Shown: positions 47,235-56,835 of the stretch, piece by piece
Layout: each line of letters begins with the position of its first letter
Position numbering within the stretch: position 1 is the stretch's first letter
Source of the DNA: Rhodococcus sp. SBT000017
Lineage (GTDB): Bacteria > Actinomycetota > Actinomycetes > Mycobacteriales > Mycobacteriaceae
Direction: 5' to 3'
DNA length: 64,000 bases
NCBI RefSeq assembly: GCF_003688915.1
Contig: NZ_REFU01000001.1
Span: forward strand, 4,400,693-4,464,692
Program-made: the position numbers and the translations under genes
The notes under the pieces: model-generated
The model's database searches: none
What the model was told of the DNA's origin: nothing
What the model saw: only the letters and a program-made list of their open reading frames with translations

Positions 47235-48674
47235 ATGACCACAGAGAATCGGAGTGTCGATACCCGCAAGGCCTTCACCGAGGAAGACCCCGGCTATCGA
47301 AAAGAGTTGGCTCCACGCCAGATCCAGATGATCGCCATCGGCGGCGCGATCGGCACCGGGCTGTTCATGGGTGCGGGCGGGCGACTGCGTGACGCCGGGC
47401 CTGCCCTCGTGCTGGTGTACGCACTGTGCGGATTCTTCGCCTTCCTGATCCTGCGCGCATTGGGCGAACTGGTGATGCACCGGCCGACGTCCGGATCGTT
47501 CGTCTCGTACTCGCGCGAATTCTTCGGGGAAAAGGTCGCTTTCGCCGCCGGTTGGCTGTACTGGATGAACTGGGCGATGACGGCGGTGGTCGACGTGACG
47601 GCCGTGGCGTTGTACATGAACTTCTTCAAGAAGTACTGGGCCCCGCTCGGCGACATCGACCAGTGGGTGTTCGCACTCGCGGGCCTGCTGCTCGTCCTCG
47701 GTCTGAACCTGGTGTCGGTGAAGGTGTTCGGTGAGTTGGAGTTCTGGTTCGCGCTCATCAAAGTTGTTGCTCTGGTGACGTTTCTGTTGATCGGTACCTA
47801 CTTCGTCATCTTCGGAACGCCCATCGACGGCCAGGAGCCGGGGCTGAGCGTGCTGACCGACAACGGCGGACTGATCCCCAACGGGCTGTTGCCAGCGATC
47901 GTCGTGATCCAGGGTGTGGTGTTCGCCTACGCCTCGATCGAGCTGGTCGGCACTGCTGCCGGGGAGACGCAGAACCCCGAGAAGGTGATACCGAAGGCGA
48001 TCAACACCGTCATCATCCGGATCGTGGTGTTCTACGTCGGCTCGGTGCTGCTGCTCTCGTTGCTGTTGCCGTACACCAGTTATCAGGCAGGCGAGAGTCC
48101 GTTCGTGACGTTCTTCGGAGCCATCGACGTCGAGGGTGCGGACGCCATCATGAATCTCGTCGTCCTCACCGCGGCACTGTCCTCGCTCAACGCCGGTCTG
48201 TATTCCACCGGACGCATCCTGCACTCGATGGCGGTCGCCGGCTCGGCACCCGCATTCGCTGCGCGGATGAACAAGTCGGGTGTGCCCTACGGCGGCATCG
48301 CACTGACGTCGGTGGTGACGTTGCTCGGCGTCGTGCTCAACGCAGTGGTCCCGGCGCAGGCCTTCGAGATCGTGCTCAACCTCGCCGCGCTCGGCATCAT
48401 CAGCGCCTGGGCCGTCATCATGGCGTGTCAGCTCAAGTTCTGGTCGCTGTCCAAGACCGGCGCGGTCACCCGACCTGCGTTCAAGCTCTTCGGTGCCCCG
48501 TACACCGGGTACGCAACGCTAGGCTTCCTGGCGTGTGTACTCGTGCTGATGGCCTTCGACAAACCGGTCGGTACCTGGACGGTGGCGTCGATCCTGCTCA
48601 TCGCGCCGATGCTGATCGGTGGTTGGTTCCTGTGCCGCAAGCGAATTCGAGAGGTGGCGGCGCGCAGTGACTGA
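47235..48674 (+). CDS. ansP: Amino acid permease, probable asparagine transporter
   Basis: This 479-residue APC/AAT-family permease has 12 transmembrane helices. The family start is [20 protein letters not shown], with [34 protein letters not shown] and [22 protein letters not shown]. Its place between aspA and asparaginase suggests asparagine uptake (AnsP-like). ATG 47235 is 4 bases after the aspA stop; the stop overlaps the asparaginase GTG. A damaged paralog lies at 37026-37832. Confidence 0.9.
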   Translation: MTTENRSVDTRKAFTEEDPGYRKELAPRQIQMIAIGGAIGTGLFMGAGGRLRDAGPALVLVYALCGFFAFLILRALGELVMHRPTSGSFVSYSREFFGEKVAFAAGWLYWMNWAMTAVVDVTAVALYMNFFKKYWAPLGDIDQWVFALAGLLLVLGLNLVSVKVFGELEFWFALIKVVALVTFLLIGTYFVIFGTPIDGQEPGLSVLTDNGGLIPNGLLPAIVVIQGVVFAYASIELVGTAAGETQNPEKVIPKAINTVIIRIVVFYVGSVLLLSLLLPYTSYQAGESPFVTFFGAIDVEGADAIMNLVVLTAALSSLNAGLYSTGRILHSMAVAGSAPAFAARMNKSGVPYGGIALTSVVTLLGVVLNAVVPAQAFEIVLNLAALGIISAWAVIMACQLKFWSLSKTGAVTRPAFKLFGAPYTGYATLGFLACVLVLMAFDKPVGTWTVASILLIAPMLIGGWFLCRKRIREVAARSD

Positions 48675-49551
48675 CCATGTCGCATTGCTGACGACCGGCG
48701 GCACGATTGCCAGTAGTCGCGACGAGTACGGGGTGTCTCGTCCGGTGGCCGGTCTCGGGATCGATGTCGACGGTGTTCGGGTGCGCGGGGTGATGTCGAA
48801 GGACAGCTCGGCGTTGGACTTGGTGGATCTCGACACCATCCGTACGGCGGTGGTCGACGCGCTCGCCGAGGACGGCTGCGTCGGAGTGGTGGTGCTGCAC
48901 GGGACGGACACGATGGAGGAGTCGGCCCTGTACGTCGATCTGTTCCACGCCGACGATCGCCCGGTTGTCTTCACCGGTGCGCAGCGCACGGCCGATCATC
49001 CCGATCCGGACGGCCCCGGCAATATCGCCGCGGCGGTGGCGGCGGCGCAGTCCGAGCGCGGTGTGTTGATCGCCTTCGGCGGGCGGTTGCTGCCTGCGCG
49101 TGGTGCGATCAAGAAGCACACCTCCGAGCTCGACGCGTTCCGGTCAGCTGCGTTGCCGCGACCGAAACCGTTGCCGTGGAAGCCCATTGCCGGGATCCGC
49201 GTGGACATCGTCGCCCTGTATCCCGGTGCAGACGGTGTGCAGATCGAAGCGTGCCGCGAGGCTGGGGCGTCGGGCATCGTGCTCGAGGCGATGGGCTCGG
49301 GCAACACGAATGCCCGCGTCGTGCATGCGGTGAAAGAAGCTGTGGCTGCCGGGGTACACGTGGTGGTCACGACGCGGGTGCCGTTCGGTGAGACCTCGCC
49401 GACGTACGGCGGCGGCGGTGGTGGACACGATCTGGTCGATGCGGGTGCAGTGTTTTCCCGCGAACTGAGGGCGGGGCAGGCGCGTATCCAGTTGGCGGCG
49501 CTGGTTGCAGCGGAAGCAGGTGCGATGGTTGTTCACGATTTCTTCTCGTAG
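48667..49551 (+). CDS. ansA: L-asparaginase
   Basis: This 294-residue asparaginase has both catalytic threonine motifs, [10 protein letters not shown] near the N-terminus and [13 protein letters not shown] near residue 78-90, plus [11 protein letters not shown]. It hydrolyses asparagine to aspartate and ammonia in the cytoplasm (no signal peptide). The GTG start at 48667 overlaps the permease gene by 8 bases. It is the last gene of the aspA-ansP-ansA operon. Confidence 0.93.
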   Translation: MTDHVALLTTGGTIASSRDEYGVSRPVAGLGIDVDGVRVRGVMSKDSSALDLVDLDTIRTAVVDALAEDGCVGVVVLHGTDTMEESALYVDLFHADDRPVVFTGAQRTADHPDPDGPGNIAAAVAAAQSERGVLIAFGGRLLPARGAIKKHTSELDAFRSAALPRPKPLPWKPIAGIRVDIVALYPGADGVQIEACREAGASGIVLEAMGSGNTNARVVHAVKEAVAAGVHVVVTTRVPFGETSPTYGGGGGGHDLVDAGAVFSRELRAGQARIQLAALVAAEAGAMVVHDFFS

Positions 49552-49615
49552 GCGGAAAAACCGTCTGCGAAAGCAAATAGTGGACAAAAATCGCACCACA
49601 CCCGCGCTATACCGT

Positions 49616-49621
49616 TACTCT
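49616..49621 (+). promoter_or_regulatory. -10 element inside palindrome GTTAC-N5-GTAAC
   Basis: TACTCT ends 8 bases before the ATG at 49630 and overlaps GTTAC-TCTAG-GTAAC (49614-49628), a perfect 5-bp inverted repeat. The arrangement resembles the GTAACC/GGTTAC site before the cyclase gene at 4532. Confidence 0.45.
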
Positions 49622-49629
49622 AGGTAACT

Positions 49630-49950
49630 ATGGGCACGATCGAGATCGAATTCGCTCCGCACTGGGTGAACGCGTCGCTGGTGCGCACGTTGGCGCGGCC
49701 CTTCGTGACCATCGACGGCGTCGAGCATCGGCAGTCGTGGACCGCGCCGTCGACTTACACGCTCGAGCCGGGCAGGCACGAACTCACCGCCTTCATCCGG
49801 TACCGCGGCACGAACGCCGCGCTGGGTACCGGCCGGAGGACGGTGACGGTGCAACCAGGACAACAGCTTTCACTACGAGCCCGCAACGGCTGGGCCAATC
49901 ACATGCCGTTCGAGCTACAACTCCGACTCGCCCCAACTCTCGACGCGTAG
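49630..49950 (+). CDS. Hypothetical beta-rich protein
   Basis: This 106-residue protein is dominated by predicted strands: IEIEFAPHWVNASLVRTLARPFVTIDGVEH, STYTLEPGRHELTAFIRY and TVTVQPGQQLSLRARNG. The pattern suggests an immunoglobulin- or carbohydrate-binding-like beta-sandwich. There is no signal peptide. A leaderless promoter precedes the ATG. The last 36 bases overlap the convergent MOSC gene. The function is unknown. Confidence 0.7.
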   Translation: MGTIEIEFAPHWVNASLVRTLARPFVTIDGVEHRQSWTAPSTYTLEPGRHELTAFIRYRGTNAALGTGRRTVTVQPGQQLSLRARNGWANHMPFELQLRLAPTLDA

Positions 49951-50721
49951 TTCGTCGCCGACGGTCACCGTGCCGTCCTGCAGCACAGAGAATTTCGACC
50001 CGAAGGCGACGCCCTTCTGCCGACCGCGGCGGTAGTCGCCGAGTGTGCGCAGCGGCTCGGGGCCGGTGCGCACGCCGGTGGTCTGCTCCACGGTGGTGAC
50101 GGCGCAGCGAATCGCGAGTTTGGTGTACGCCAATCGCGCCCCGCCGATGGTCACCTCCCTCAGCTCGTCTTCTCGGTGCGGGGAGTCCCAGCCGTCGACG
50201 ACGATGTTGGGGCGAAAGCGATCCATCGGCAGCGGTACGTCGAGGCGAGAATTGAGACCGGCCAAGGTGGCGGTCGAGAGGATGTGCACCGCCGAGCTGT
50301 CGGCGAATTGCGCTGATCCGGGCGAGATTCCGTCGGTGACGCGGCCGAGGTCGCGTGGTGCGGCGACCAGACGTGACGGCTCCTCGATCACCTCGGTGAG
50401 CCAGTCGGCCACCTCGTCGCCCTGATCGATTCCGCGCATCGGGCTGCGGAACATCGTGATGTCGCGCGACTCGGAGTCCCGGTCCACCGGCACGGTCACC
50501 GAACCGGTCGACGCGTGTGTGAGGGTCAACGCCTCGTCCGTCACCGAGCATCGGACGACGGCGAGAACGGGATCGCTACGCTGACTGCGGAATGCGCCGT
50601 CGGAGTCGACGATCATGAATGCCCGGTCGTGTTCGAGGCCGGTAGCGCTCACGTGAGCCGAATGCAGCGTCGAGCCTGCACATCCCTTGACGGGGTAGGT
50701 CACCAGAGACGACACGCGCAC
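49915..50721 (-). CDS. MOSC domain-containing protein
   Basis: This 268-residue protein has an N-terminal MOSC_N beta-barrel (SSLVTYPVKGCAG...LEHDRAFMIVD) and a C-terminal MOSC domain (FRPNIVVDGWDSPHRED, LAYTKLAIRCAVTTVEQTTG, FGSKFSVLQDGTVTVGDELR). The conserved Cys in AIRCAVTT is the candidate molybdenum-cofactor ligand, as in mARC/YcbX proteins that reduce N-hydroxylated compounds. Either GTG 50721 or GTG 50715 could be the start. It is divergent from pncA by 21 bases. Confidence 0.89.
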   Translation of the reverse strand: MRVSSLVTYPVKGCAGSTLHSAHVSATGLEHDRAFMIVDSDGAFRSQRSDPVLAVVRCSVTDEALTLTHASTGSVTVPVDRDSESRDITMFRSPMRGIDQGDEVADWLTEVIEEPSRLVAAPRDLGRVTDGISPGSAQFADSSAVHILSTATLAGLNSRLDVPLPMDRFRPNIVVDGWDSPHREDELREVTIGGARLAYTKLAIRCAVTTVEQTTGVRTGPEPLRTLGDYRRGRQKGVAFGSKFSVLQDGTVTVGDELRVESWGESEL

Positions 50722-50742
50722 CCGTCGAGGATACTGGGATCC

Positions 50743-51315
50743 ATGACTCGTGCTCTGTTGGTAGTGGATGTGCAGAACGACTTCACCGAGGGTGGCGCGC
50801 TGGCGGTGACCGGCGGCGCGGAAGTCGCGCGCAAGATCAGTGAGTATCTCGCGCTCCACGGGGACGAGTACGACCTCGTGGTGTCCTCGCGCGATTGGCA
50901 CGACGCGGAGGGCGACAACGGCGGACACTTCGCCACCGACGCCGCCCCGGATTTCGTCACCACCTGGCCGGTGCACTGCGTCGCGGGCACGGTCGGCGCC
51001 GAGTATCACCCCGATTACGCCACCGGTTCCGTGGACGTGCACGTCTACAAGGGGCAGGGCAAGCCGTCGTACTCGGCGTTCGAGGGTGTCACCGAGGACG
51101 GGACAGCCCTCGCCGAGATACTCACCGCAAACGAGGTCACCGACATCGATGTCGTCGGACTTGCGACCGACTACTGCGTCCTGGCCTCGGCGAAAGACGC
51201 TGTGGCCGAGAAGCTCGAGGTTCGTGTTCTCACCGACCTCGTTGCGGGAGTAGCACCGGAGTCATCGGCCGCGGCCCTCGACGATCTGCGGGCATCCGGC
51301 GCTTCGGTGGTCTAG
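50743..51315 (+). CDS. pncA: Nicotinamidase/pyrazinamidase
   Basis: PncA converts nicotinamide to nicotinate in NAD salvage and activates pyrazinamide in mycobacteria. The 190-residue protein shows the catalytic triad: Asp9 in LLVVDVQNDF, the Lys in VYKGQGKPSYSAF, and the Cys in GLATDYCVLASA. The metal site is in SSRDWHDAEGDNGGHF. The 3' end overlaps the convergent cupin gene by 4 bases. Confidence 0.94.
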   Translation: MTRALLVVDVQNDFTEGGALAVTGGAEVARKISEYLALHGDEYDLVVSSRDWHDAEGDNGGHFATDAAPDFVTTWPVHCVAGTVGAEYHPDYATGSVDVHVYKGQGKPSYSAFEGVTEDGTALAEILTANEVTDIDVVGLATDYCVLASAKDAVAEKLEVRVLTDLVAGVAPESSAAALDDLRASGASVV

Positions 51316-51647
51316 GCCGAGGTGACCACCGTCGTCAGCAGAACAGCCGCATCGGTGGTGGCCCGCAGCGAGTGCGGTGCATCGGGAACCACCAACAGAT
51401 CGCCGGTCATCCCGCTCCAGACGTCGTCGCCGCTGAGCAATTCGACCCGACCGGACAGGACGTGCACGGTGGCCTCGCCTGGATTGCTGTGCTCGGACAG
51501 TTCGGCACCGGCCGCGAGTGCGATGAGGGTCTGCCGGAGAGCATGCTCGTGGCCTCCGTACACCGCCGACGCCGCCCGACGCGACGACGCCGAGGTGGCC
51601 TTGGCCATCAGCTCGCGCGTGAGGGCGTCGAGCGAGACCTTCTTCAC
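51312..51647 (-). CDS. Cupin domain protein
   Basis: This 111-residue protein has a single cupin barrel: LIALAAGAELSEHSNPGEATVHVLSGRVELLSG and GDLLVVPDAPHSLRATTDA. The His/Glu positions allow a metal site. GTG 51647 overlaps the stop of the flavohaemoprotein gene (GTGA), indicating translational coupling; a longer start at 51671 is possible. It is co-expressed with the NO dioxygenase, so a role in nitrosative stress is plausible but inferred. Confidence 0.85.
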   Translation of the reverse strand: MKKVSLDALTRELMAKATSASSRRAASAVYGGHEHALRQTLIALAAGAELSEHSNPGEATVHVLSGRVELLSGDDVWSGMTGDLLVVPDAPHSLRATTDAAVLLTTVVTSA

Positions 51648-52885
51648 CCGGCCACCGTGACGGGAGACCACAGGTCCGGACCGAACACCTCGAAGGAGAT
51701 GCGTTCCGAAGGCACACCACGCTGGAGGGCCGCGAGGCGGACGGCGCGCAGGAACGGCAACGGTCCGCAGCTGAGCACGTGGGTATCCGGGGTGAAGGCG
51801 AGCCGATCGAAATCCATCAATCCGGTGAACGACGTCGAATCGTCCGCTTCGACGGTCTCGTACCAGGCGTGATCGACGACGGAGTCGAGTGCTTCGGCCG
51901 CAGTGGCGATCGCCTCTCGTAATGCGTGGTCGGCGCGGCTACGGTCCGCGTGGGCCAGTATCAGCTTTCGGGCGGGCTGAGTTCGGGCGAGATGCTCGAC
52001 GAGCGGCAGCACGGTGGTGATTCCGGCACCGGCGGTGGCGATCAACAGCGGCCCGTCGCCGATAGGCACTCCGAAATCACCTGCGGGACTGCTCACTTCG
52101 AGAATGTCTCCGACGGCAACAGCCTCCTGAAGGTGCGTCGAGACCTGCCCGGGCGGACCGTTGCGTACCTGCGCCACCGTGATCTGAAGGCGGGTGTCGG
52201 AGGCGATGGACGAGACGCTGTACTGACGCGGCTGCCGAGTGCCGTCGGCGAGGTCGGCGAACACCGTGACGTACTGGCCGGCCTCGAGTGCGGGAAGGGG
52301 AGCGCCGTCTGCGGGTTCGAGGACGAGCGAGACCGTGCCGGGGCTTTCCTGCGTGCGCCGCATGACGCGGTACGGGCGCAGCGGATTGTGGGGGTCGATG
52401 TCTGCCGCTGCGTAGAGTCGGGCTTCGGTGGCGATGAGCTGCGTGGCGAACAGCCAGTAGACCTCGTCCCACGCGGCGGCGACGGCGGGAGTAACGGCGG
52501 CACCAAGGATGTCGGCCACGGCACCGAGCAGGTGTCGGCCGACGAGGGTGTACTGCTCCGGGGTGATGCCGAGCGTGATGTGCTTGCCGGCGATGCGGCG
52601 CAACACCGGCTCGAACGACGGTGCGTCCGGGTCGATCAGCTGAACGGCGTAGCCGACCACCGATGCGGCCAATGCCCGACTCTGCTCGCCGGTTTCCTGA
52701 TTCGCGCGATTGAACAGACGCCACAGCTCGGGGCGTTCACCGAGCATCGACTCGTAGAAGCGGGCACTGATCGTTTCGGAGTGTTCTGCCACCACACCGG
52801 CAGTGGCGCGGACGACGGCCTCGGCGGCGGGAGACAGAACGGGGTGGGCGGCGGGCACGAGACGTGCGGGAGCGGTCAGGGTCAC
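51644..52885 (-). CDS. hmp: Flavohaemoprotein (nitric oxide dioxygenase)
   Basis: This 413-residue protein has an N-terminal globin domain (about 15-150; proximal His in RRIAGKHITLGI) and a C-terminal FNR-like reductase. The reductase has FAD motif RQYSVSS, NAD motif ATAGAGITTVLPLVEHLA, and the ending HVLSCGPLPFLRAVR...ISFEVFGPD. It converts NO plus O2 to nitrate using NAD(P)H. It is the first gene of a two-gene operon with a cupin protein. No obvious NsrR site was seen in the 75 bases upstream. Confidence 0.94.
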   Translation of the reverse strand: MTLTAPARLVPAAHPVLSPAAEAVVRATAGVVAEHSETISARFYESMLGERPELWRLFNRANQETGEQSRALAASVVGYAVQLIDPDAPSFEPVLRRIAGKHITLGITPEQYTLVGRHLLGAVADILGAAVTPAVAAAWDEVYWLFATQLIATEARLYAAADIDPHNPLRPYRVMRRTQESPGTVSLVLEPADGAPLPALEAGQYVTVFADLADGTRQPRQYSVSSIASDTRLQITVAQVRNGPPGQVSTHLQEAVAVGDILEVSSPAGDFGVPIGDGPLLIATAGAGITTVLPLVEHLARTQPARKLILAHADRSRADHALREAIATAAEALDSVVDHAWYETVEADDSTSFTGLMDFDRLAFTPDTHVLSCGPLPFLRAVRLAALQRGVPSERISFEVFGPDLWSPVTVAG

Positions 52886-52960
52886 GCCGCAATCCTGTCC
52901 GCTGTGGGGCCGCGAAAGCAGCCCTTTACGTCCCCACCTCGGGGGACTTTCGTCCTTCGG

Positions 52961-53563
52961 TCAGCCGTCGATCGTCGTGGTGATGGATGTGACCGACGGT
53001 GCCGCCGGGGTGCTGCCGAAGCCGAACGTCACCGGGGGAGTGACGGGGGTGAGCGATCCGAGGTCCTCGCCCTGCCAGGACGCCGAGACATCGGTGACGC
53101 GATGTTGGTGGCGGGCACCGTAGTACTCGCGTCGGTCGTTGCCCGCGCTGCCGCGGGTGCGCACTCCGCGGAGCACGACGCGGGCGATGGGGTCACTGAT
53201 CGCGCAGAACCACGGTGCTGTCGATATCGCGTCGGGGACCAAGCTCAGCGCGCGGCCGAGAACGGTGGGTCCGGCAACACGAATTCTCACCGACAGATCA
53301 CCCGCTGTCACTGATCGCCAACCGTCCTGCTGAGCGGCGAACGTCACCGGGACCAGTTCGGTGTCGTCGAACGTGTATGTGGCGGTGACGAATTCGCGTA
53401 CGTCCTCGTTGGGGGCGATCAGCAGACGTCTGCCGTCGGCGAATTGGATCATGACGTCGGTGAATTCGCCGAGCGGCGATCGCGTCCAGTGGCCGACGAC
53501 GATCCGCACACCGGACGTCGTACCTACCCCGTAGATCTCACCGTGAAACCGTGATCTGGTCAT
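52961..53563 (-). CDS. Hypothetical protein
   Basis: This 200-residue protein without signal peptide or membrane helix starts MTRSRFHGEIYGVGTTSGVRIVVGHW and contains VMIQFADGRRLLIAPNEDVREFVTATYTFD and PWFCAISDPIARVVLRGVRTRG. The strand-rich pattern resembles small actinobacterial conserved proteins; I do not recognise a named family. It is divergent from zwf across a 49-base gap. An in-frame GTG at 53572 is an alternative start. Confidence 0.75.
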   Translation of the reverse strand: MTRSRFHGEIYGVGTTSGVRIVVGHWTRSPLGEFTDVMIQFADGRRLLIAPNEDVREFVTATYTFDDTELVPVTFAAQQDGWRSVTAGDLSVRIRVAGPTVLGRALSLVPDAISTAPWFCAISDPIARVVLRGVRTRGSAGNDRREYYGARHQHRVTDVSASWQGEDLGSLTPVTPPVTFGFGSTPAAPSVTSITTTIDG

Positions 53564-53612
53564 CACACCGACTGTAGCCATGCTCGGCCCGGGTCGGTGC
53601 ATAGTGGAGGTC

Positions 53613-55019
53613 ATGGCGTCCTCGCAACCCACTGTATTCGTCCTGTTCGGCGCAACCGGAGACCTCGCGAAGCGAATGGTCCTGCCGTCGTTCTACCAAC
53701 TCCATCTCGAAGGTCTGCTCCCCGAGGAATGGGTCCTGATCGGCAACGGCCGCAAGGATTCCTCCGACGACGAATTTCGCGATCACGTCCGCAGCGTTCT
53801 CGACGAATTCGCCGAGAATGTGGCCGAGGACGATTGGTCGACATTCTCCGAGCGAATCCGCTTCGCGGGCAACGGCTTCACCGTCGACGATCCCGGTGAG
53901 TTGCCCGAGGTCGTCGCCGACGCGAAGAAGGGCATCGGCGACGACGCCCAGTTGGTGCACTACATCGCTCTGCCGCCGAGCACCTTCGTCGATTACACGA
54001 AGGCCCTGGGTGCACACGGTCTGGCCGACGGCTCCCGCGTGGTCTACGAGAAGCCGTTCGGCACCTCGCAGAGCAACTTCGAGGAACTCGACACAGCGGT
54101 GCACGAGGTGGTCGACGAAGAGCAGGTCTATCGCATCGACCACTTCCTGGGTAAGGAGGCGACGCAGAACCTGCACGTGCTGCGGTTCGCGAACGGCATG
54201 ATCAGCGGGATATGGAACTCCGAGCACGTGGCGCAGGTACAGATCGACGTCCCCGAGACGCTCGACATCGACGATCGGGCCGAGTTCTACGACGAGACCG
54301 GTGCCGTGCTGGACATGCTCGTCACCCACCTGTTCCAGGTTGCCGCGGAGGTCGCGATGGAGCCGCCCACATCGCTGCAGGCGCAGGATCTGCAAGCGGC
54401 GCGCGAGACGGTGATCGGGCAGTTCCGGCCGCTGGACACCGACGAGGTGGTGCTCGGGCAGTACGACGGGTATCGCGACGTCGAGGGTGTTGCCGATGAC
54501 TCGAAGGTCGACACGTTCGTCGCGGCCACGTTGTGGGTCGACACCGACCGTTGGCGTGGCGTCCCGTTCCTGCTCCGCACCGGAAAGATGTTGGGTGTCA
54601 GCGAGCAGCGCGTCTCGTTGGTGTTCCGCAAACCGGCCGACAGTCCGCTGGGCGAGCTGCCGGAGGACGGCGCGGTGCTCTCGTTCGACCTCTCCGGCGA
54701 CGGCAGCATCGACATCGCGATGACGGTCAAGGAGCCGGGCCCGGATTTCGATCTGTCGGTGGGGCATCTGGCGTTGCCGTTGAAGTCGGTGCCCGATGCC
54801 GAGCCGCTGAGCCCGTACGCGCGCCTGATCCTCGATGTGCTCAGCGGCGACCGGTCACTGTTCACCCGTCCCGACGGCCTGGCGCATGTCTGGGATGTCG
54901 CCGCTCCCTTGCTGAGCAATCCGCCCGAGGTGCAGAGCTACGCGCCCGGTTCGATGGGACCGGCCGAGGCGGACGAGCTCGCCGGACCCTGTGGCTGGTT
55001 GATCACCGGGACGGAGTAG
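53613..55019 (+). CDS. zwf: Glucose-6-phosphate 1-dehydrogenase
   Basis: Zwf oxidises glucose 6-phosphate to 6-phosphogluconolactone, making NADPH or F420H2-independent reducing power in the pentose phosphate pathway. The 468-residue protein has the nucleotide motif LFGATGDLAKRMVLP, YEKPFG, the active-site RIDHFLGKEATQNL (Asp-His) and PFLLRTGKML. ATG 53613 has tggagg 5 bases upstream. It is not linked to tkt/tal/opcA here, so it is likely a second, stand-alone zwf. A T-run terminator follows. Confidence 0.94.
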   Translation: MASSQPTVFVLFGATGDLAKRMVLPSFYQLHLEGLLPEEWVLIGNGRKDSSDDEFRDHVRSVLDEFAENVAEDDWSTFSERIRFAGNGFTVDDPGELPEVVADAKKGIGDDAQLVHYIALPPSTFVDYTKALGAHGLADGSRVVYEKPFGTSQSNFEELDTAVHEVVDEEQVYRIDHFLGKEATQNLHVLRFANGMISGIWNSEHVAQVQIDVPETLDIDDRAEFYDETGAVLDMLVTHLFQVAAEVAMEPPTSLQAQDLQAARETVIGQFRPLDTDEVVLGQYDGYRDVEGVADDSKVDTFVAATLWVDTDRWRGVPFLLRTGKMLGVSEQRVSLVFRKPADSPLGELPEDGAVLSFDLSGDGSIDIAMTVKEPGPDFDLSVGHLALPLKSVPDAEPLSPYARLILDVLSGDRSLFTRPDGLAHVWDVAAPLLSNPPEVQSYAPGSMGPAEADELAGPCGWLITGTE

Positions 55020-55024
55020 TTCAC

Positions 55025-55048
55025 CCGCGGTCCAGCGGGAGTTTTTTC
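55025..55048 (+). terminator. Rho-independent terminator of zwf
   Basis: cccgc-ggtcca-gcggg followed by agtttttt, starting 6 bases after the zwf stop. Confidence 0.75.
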
Positions 55049-55176
55049 GGACAACAAACGGGGCGCAGGACTTTTTCGGCGAAACGGCGGATCGGACAGA
55101 ACGGGCGCGTTATATTTCTGCCGCCTGGTCCAATGTTCAACCAGGCCTCGTCGTTTCTCCGAAAGGTGCTCACCCC

Positions 55177-55332
55177 ATGCTTCTCGATCTCATCACCGGT
55201 CTGCTCGGCGGCGGCACCGAAGGCGGCGGCCTCGGCGGAATCATCACCGACGGCATCTCCGCAGGCATCGCCGACGCGATCTCCGAGCTCTTCACCGGAA
55301 GCGCTGAAGGGCTTTCCAGCGTCGCCGAGTAG
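55177..55332 (+). CDS. Tiny leaderless Gly-rich amphipathic peptide (51 aa), porin-like candidate
   Basis: This 51-residue acidic peptide has no signal sequence and no Cys. It starts MLLDLITGLLGGGTEGGG and ends GSAEGLSSVAE. The central part, GIITDGISAGIADAISELFTG, is an amphipathic helix. A gaaagg ribosome-binding site lies 10 bases upstream, a TATATT -10-like box at 55111-55116, and a terminator right after. Size, charge, helix and Ser/Gly content recall the leaderless PorA/PorH channel peptides of Corynebacterium, which are O-mycoloylated. It could also be a toxin-like or quorum peptide. The gene is well supported; the function is inferred. Confidence 0.7.
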   Translation: MLLDLITGLLGGGTEGGGLGGIITDGISAGIADAISELFTGSAEGLSSVAE

Positions 55333-55343
55333 TCGGTCGCGGG

Positions 55344-55372
55344 GCCCCGGACCTGTTGTCGAGGTCCGGGGC
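55344..55372. terminator. Strong stem-loop after 51-aa peptide gene
   Basis: gccccggacct pairs perfectly with aggtccggggc around a 7-base loop. It serves the peptide gene and the convergent PspC gene. Confidence 0.8.
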
Positions 55373-55389
55373 TTCGTCGCGTTCGGGCT

Positions 55390-55593
55390 TCACCGGAGCG
55401 GCATCAGCATCAACGCCGCGAGGTAGATCAGCACGACGGTGCCGCCGGTCAGGACCGTGCCGGCAACGGTCGCGAGTCGGACGATGTTGACGTCCCAGCC
55501 GAAATATTCGGCAACTCCGCCGCATACACCTCCCATCATCTTCTGTGAACTCGACCGGGTGAACTCTCTGGGGGAACCGCTCTCGAATGTCAT
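55390..55593 (-). CDS. PspC domain protein
   Basis: This 67-residue protein has an N-terminal polar stretch, then the PspC motif KMMGGVCGGVAEYFGWDVNIVRLATVAGTVLTGG and a transmembrane helix ending in MLMPLR. PspC proteins are small inner-membrane components of envelope-stress systems. No PspA gene is nearby. It is a monocistronic unit. Confidence 0.9.
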   Translation of the reverse strand: MTFESGSPREFTRSSSQKMMGGVCGGVAEYFGWDVNIVRLATVAGTVLTGGTVVLIYLAALMLMPLR

Positions 55594-55869
55594 GCTGAAA
55601 AGTCTGCATCAGCAATGCCTTTCGGCACATCGGGGATTTCACCCATATCGACCCCGACAAACGAGCGGTCCGAAAACGGCGCGCGAACAAGATCCTCGAC
55701 TTTTCCGGGCCGACCCCTGGACCTACCGCTGCGAGGGCCGCTACGGTCGCACGTGATCGGCGAGTGCGCGACCGGCGCTACCCGGTCCGTCCCCCTTGCG
55801 GACCGGGTGGTGCCTGCGGTGAAACCGGATGCATCGGGTGTTCACCGAATCGCCATGGATTGGTCACCG

Positions 55870-56835
55870 ATGAGCACTAACTTTCGGCCCATGACCGACA
55901 ACGATCTCCGCAACGGCACGGCTGCGCGTACGAATCTGAGCGACTTGCTCGACATCACCAAGGCCGTGAATCTTGCCGACACGTCGGGCTTCGCCGTCGA
56001 CGACTCCGATGACGACGATCCGGTGCTGCTGACCGTCCCCGACGGCCATATCGTCGACACCTGGCGCGAGAACTACCCGTACGACGAGCGCATGACGCGT
56101 GCCGAGTACGAGCTCGAGAAGCGTCTACTGCAGATCGAACTCCTCAAGTTGCAGATGTGGACCAAGGAGACCGGACGACGGCACGTCATCATCTTCGAGG
56201 GCCGAGATGCCGCCGGTAAGGGCGGCACGATCAAGCGCTTCATGGAACACCTCAACCCGCGCGGTGCCAGTGTCGTCGCACTGGAGAAGCCGTCTGCTCG
56301 TGAGTCGACCGAGTGGTACTTCCAGCGCTACATCGCACATCTGCCCGCGGCCGGGGAGATCGTCATGTTCGACAGGTCCTGGTACAACCGGGCCGGCGTC
56401 GAGCGGGTCATGGGCTTCTGCACCGACGAGCAGCACGCTCAGTTCGTTCGGCAGGCACCGCTGTTCGAGCAGATGCTGGTGGACGAGGGCATCAGCTTGA
56501 CCAAGTTCTGGTTCTCGGTGTCGCAGCACGAGCAGCGCACCCGCTTCGCCATTCGGCAGGTCGATCCGGTGCGGCAATGGAAGCTCTCGCCCATGGACCT
56601 TGCCTCGCTGGACAAGTGGGATGCTTACACCGCGGCGAAGGAAGAGAATTTTCGCGCCACCGACACCGATGTCGCGCCGTGGACGGTCGTCAAGAGCAAC
56701 GACAAGAAGCGGGCCCGCATCAATGCGATGCGCTTCGTGCTCAACAAGTTCGACTACGCGAACAAGGATCCCGAAATCGTGGGCGAAACCGACCCGTTGC
56801 TCGTGGGGCGCGCCAAAGACGTGATCGGCGAATAG
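55870..56835 (+). CDS. ppk2: Polyphosphate kinase 2
   Basis: PPK2 moves phosphate between polyphosphate and nucleoside diphosphates. The protein of about 320 residues has the Walker A-like IIFEGRDAAGKGGTIKRFMEHLNPRG, the lid-region FDRSWYNRAGVERVMGFC, and DPVRQWKLSPMDLASLDKW. The N-terminal extension of about 60 residues is acidic (DDSDDDDP). The start is uncertain among ATG 55855, 55870 and 55891; none has a good Shine-Dalgarno. The 276 bases before it contain no gene. Confidence 0.93.
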   Translation: MSTNFRPMTDNDLRNGTAARTNLSDLLDITKAVNLADTSGFAVDDSDDDDPVLLTVPDGHIVDTWRENYPYDERMTRAEYELEKRLLQIELLKLQMWTKETGRRHVIIFEGRDAAGKGGTIKRFMEHLNPRGASVVALEKPSARESTEWYFQRYIAHLPAAGEIVMFDRSWYNRAGVERVMGFCTDEQHAQFVRQAPLFEQMLVDEGISLTKFWFSVSQHEQRTRFAIRQVDPVRQWKLSPMDLASLDKWDAYTAAKEENFRATDTDVAPWTVVKSNDKKRARINAMRFVLNKFDYANKDPEIVGETDPLLVGRAKDVIGE

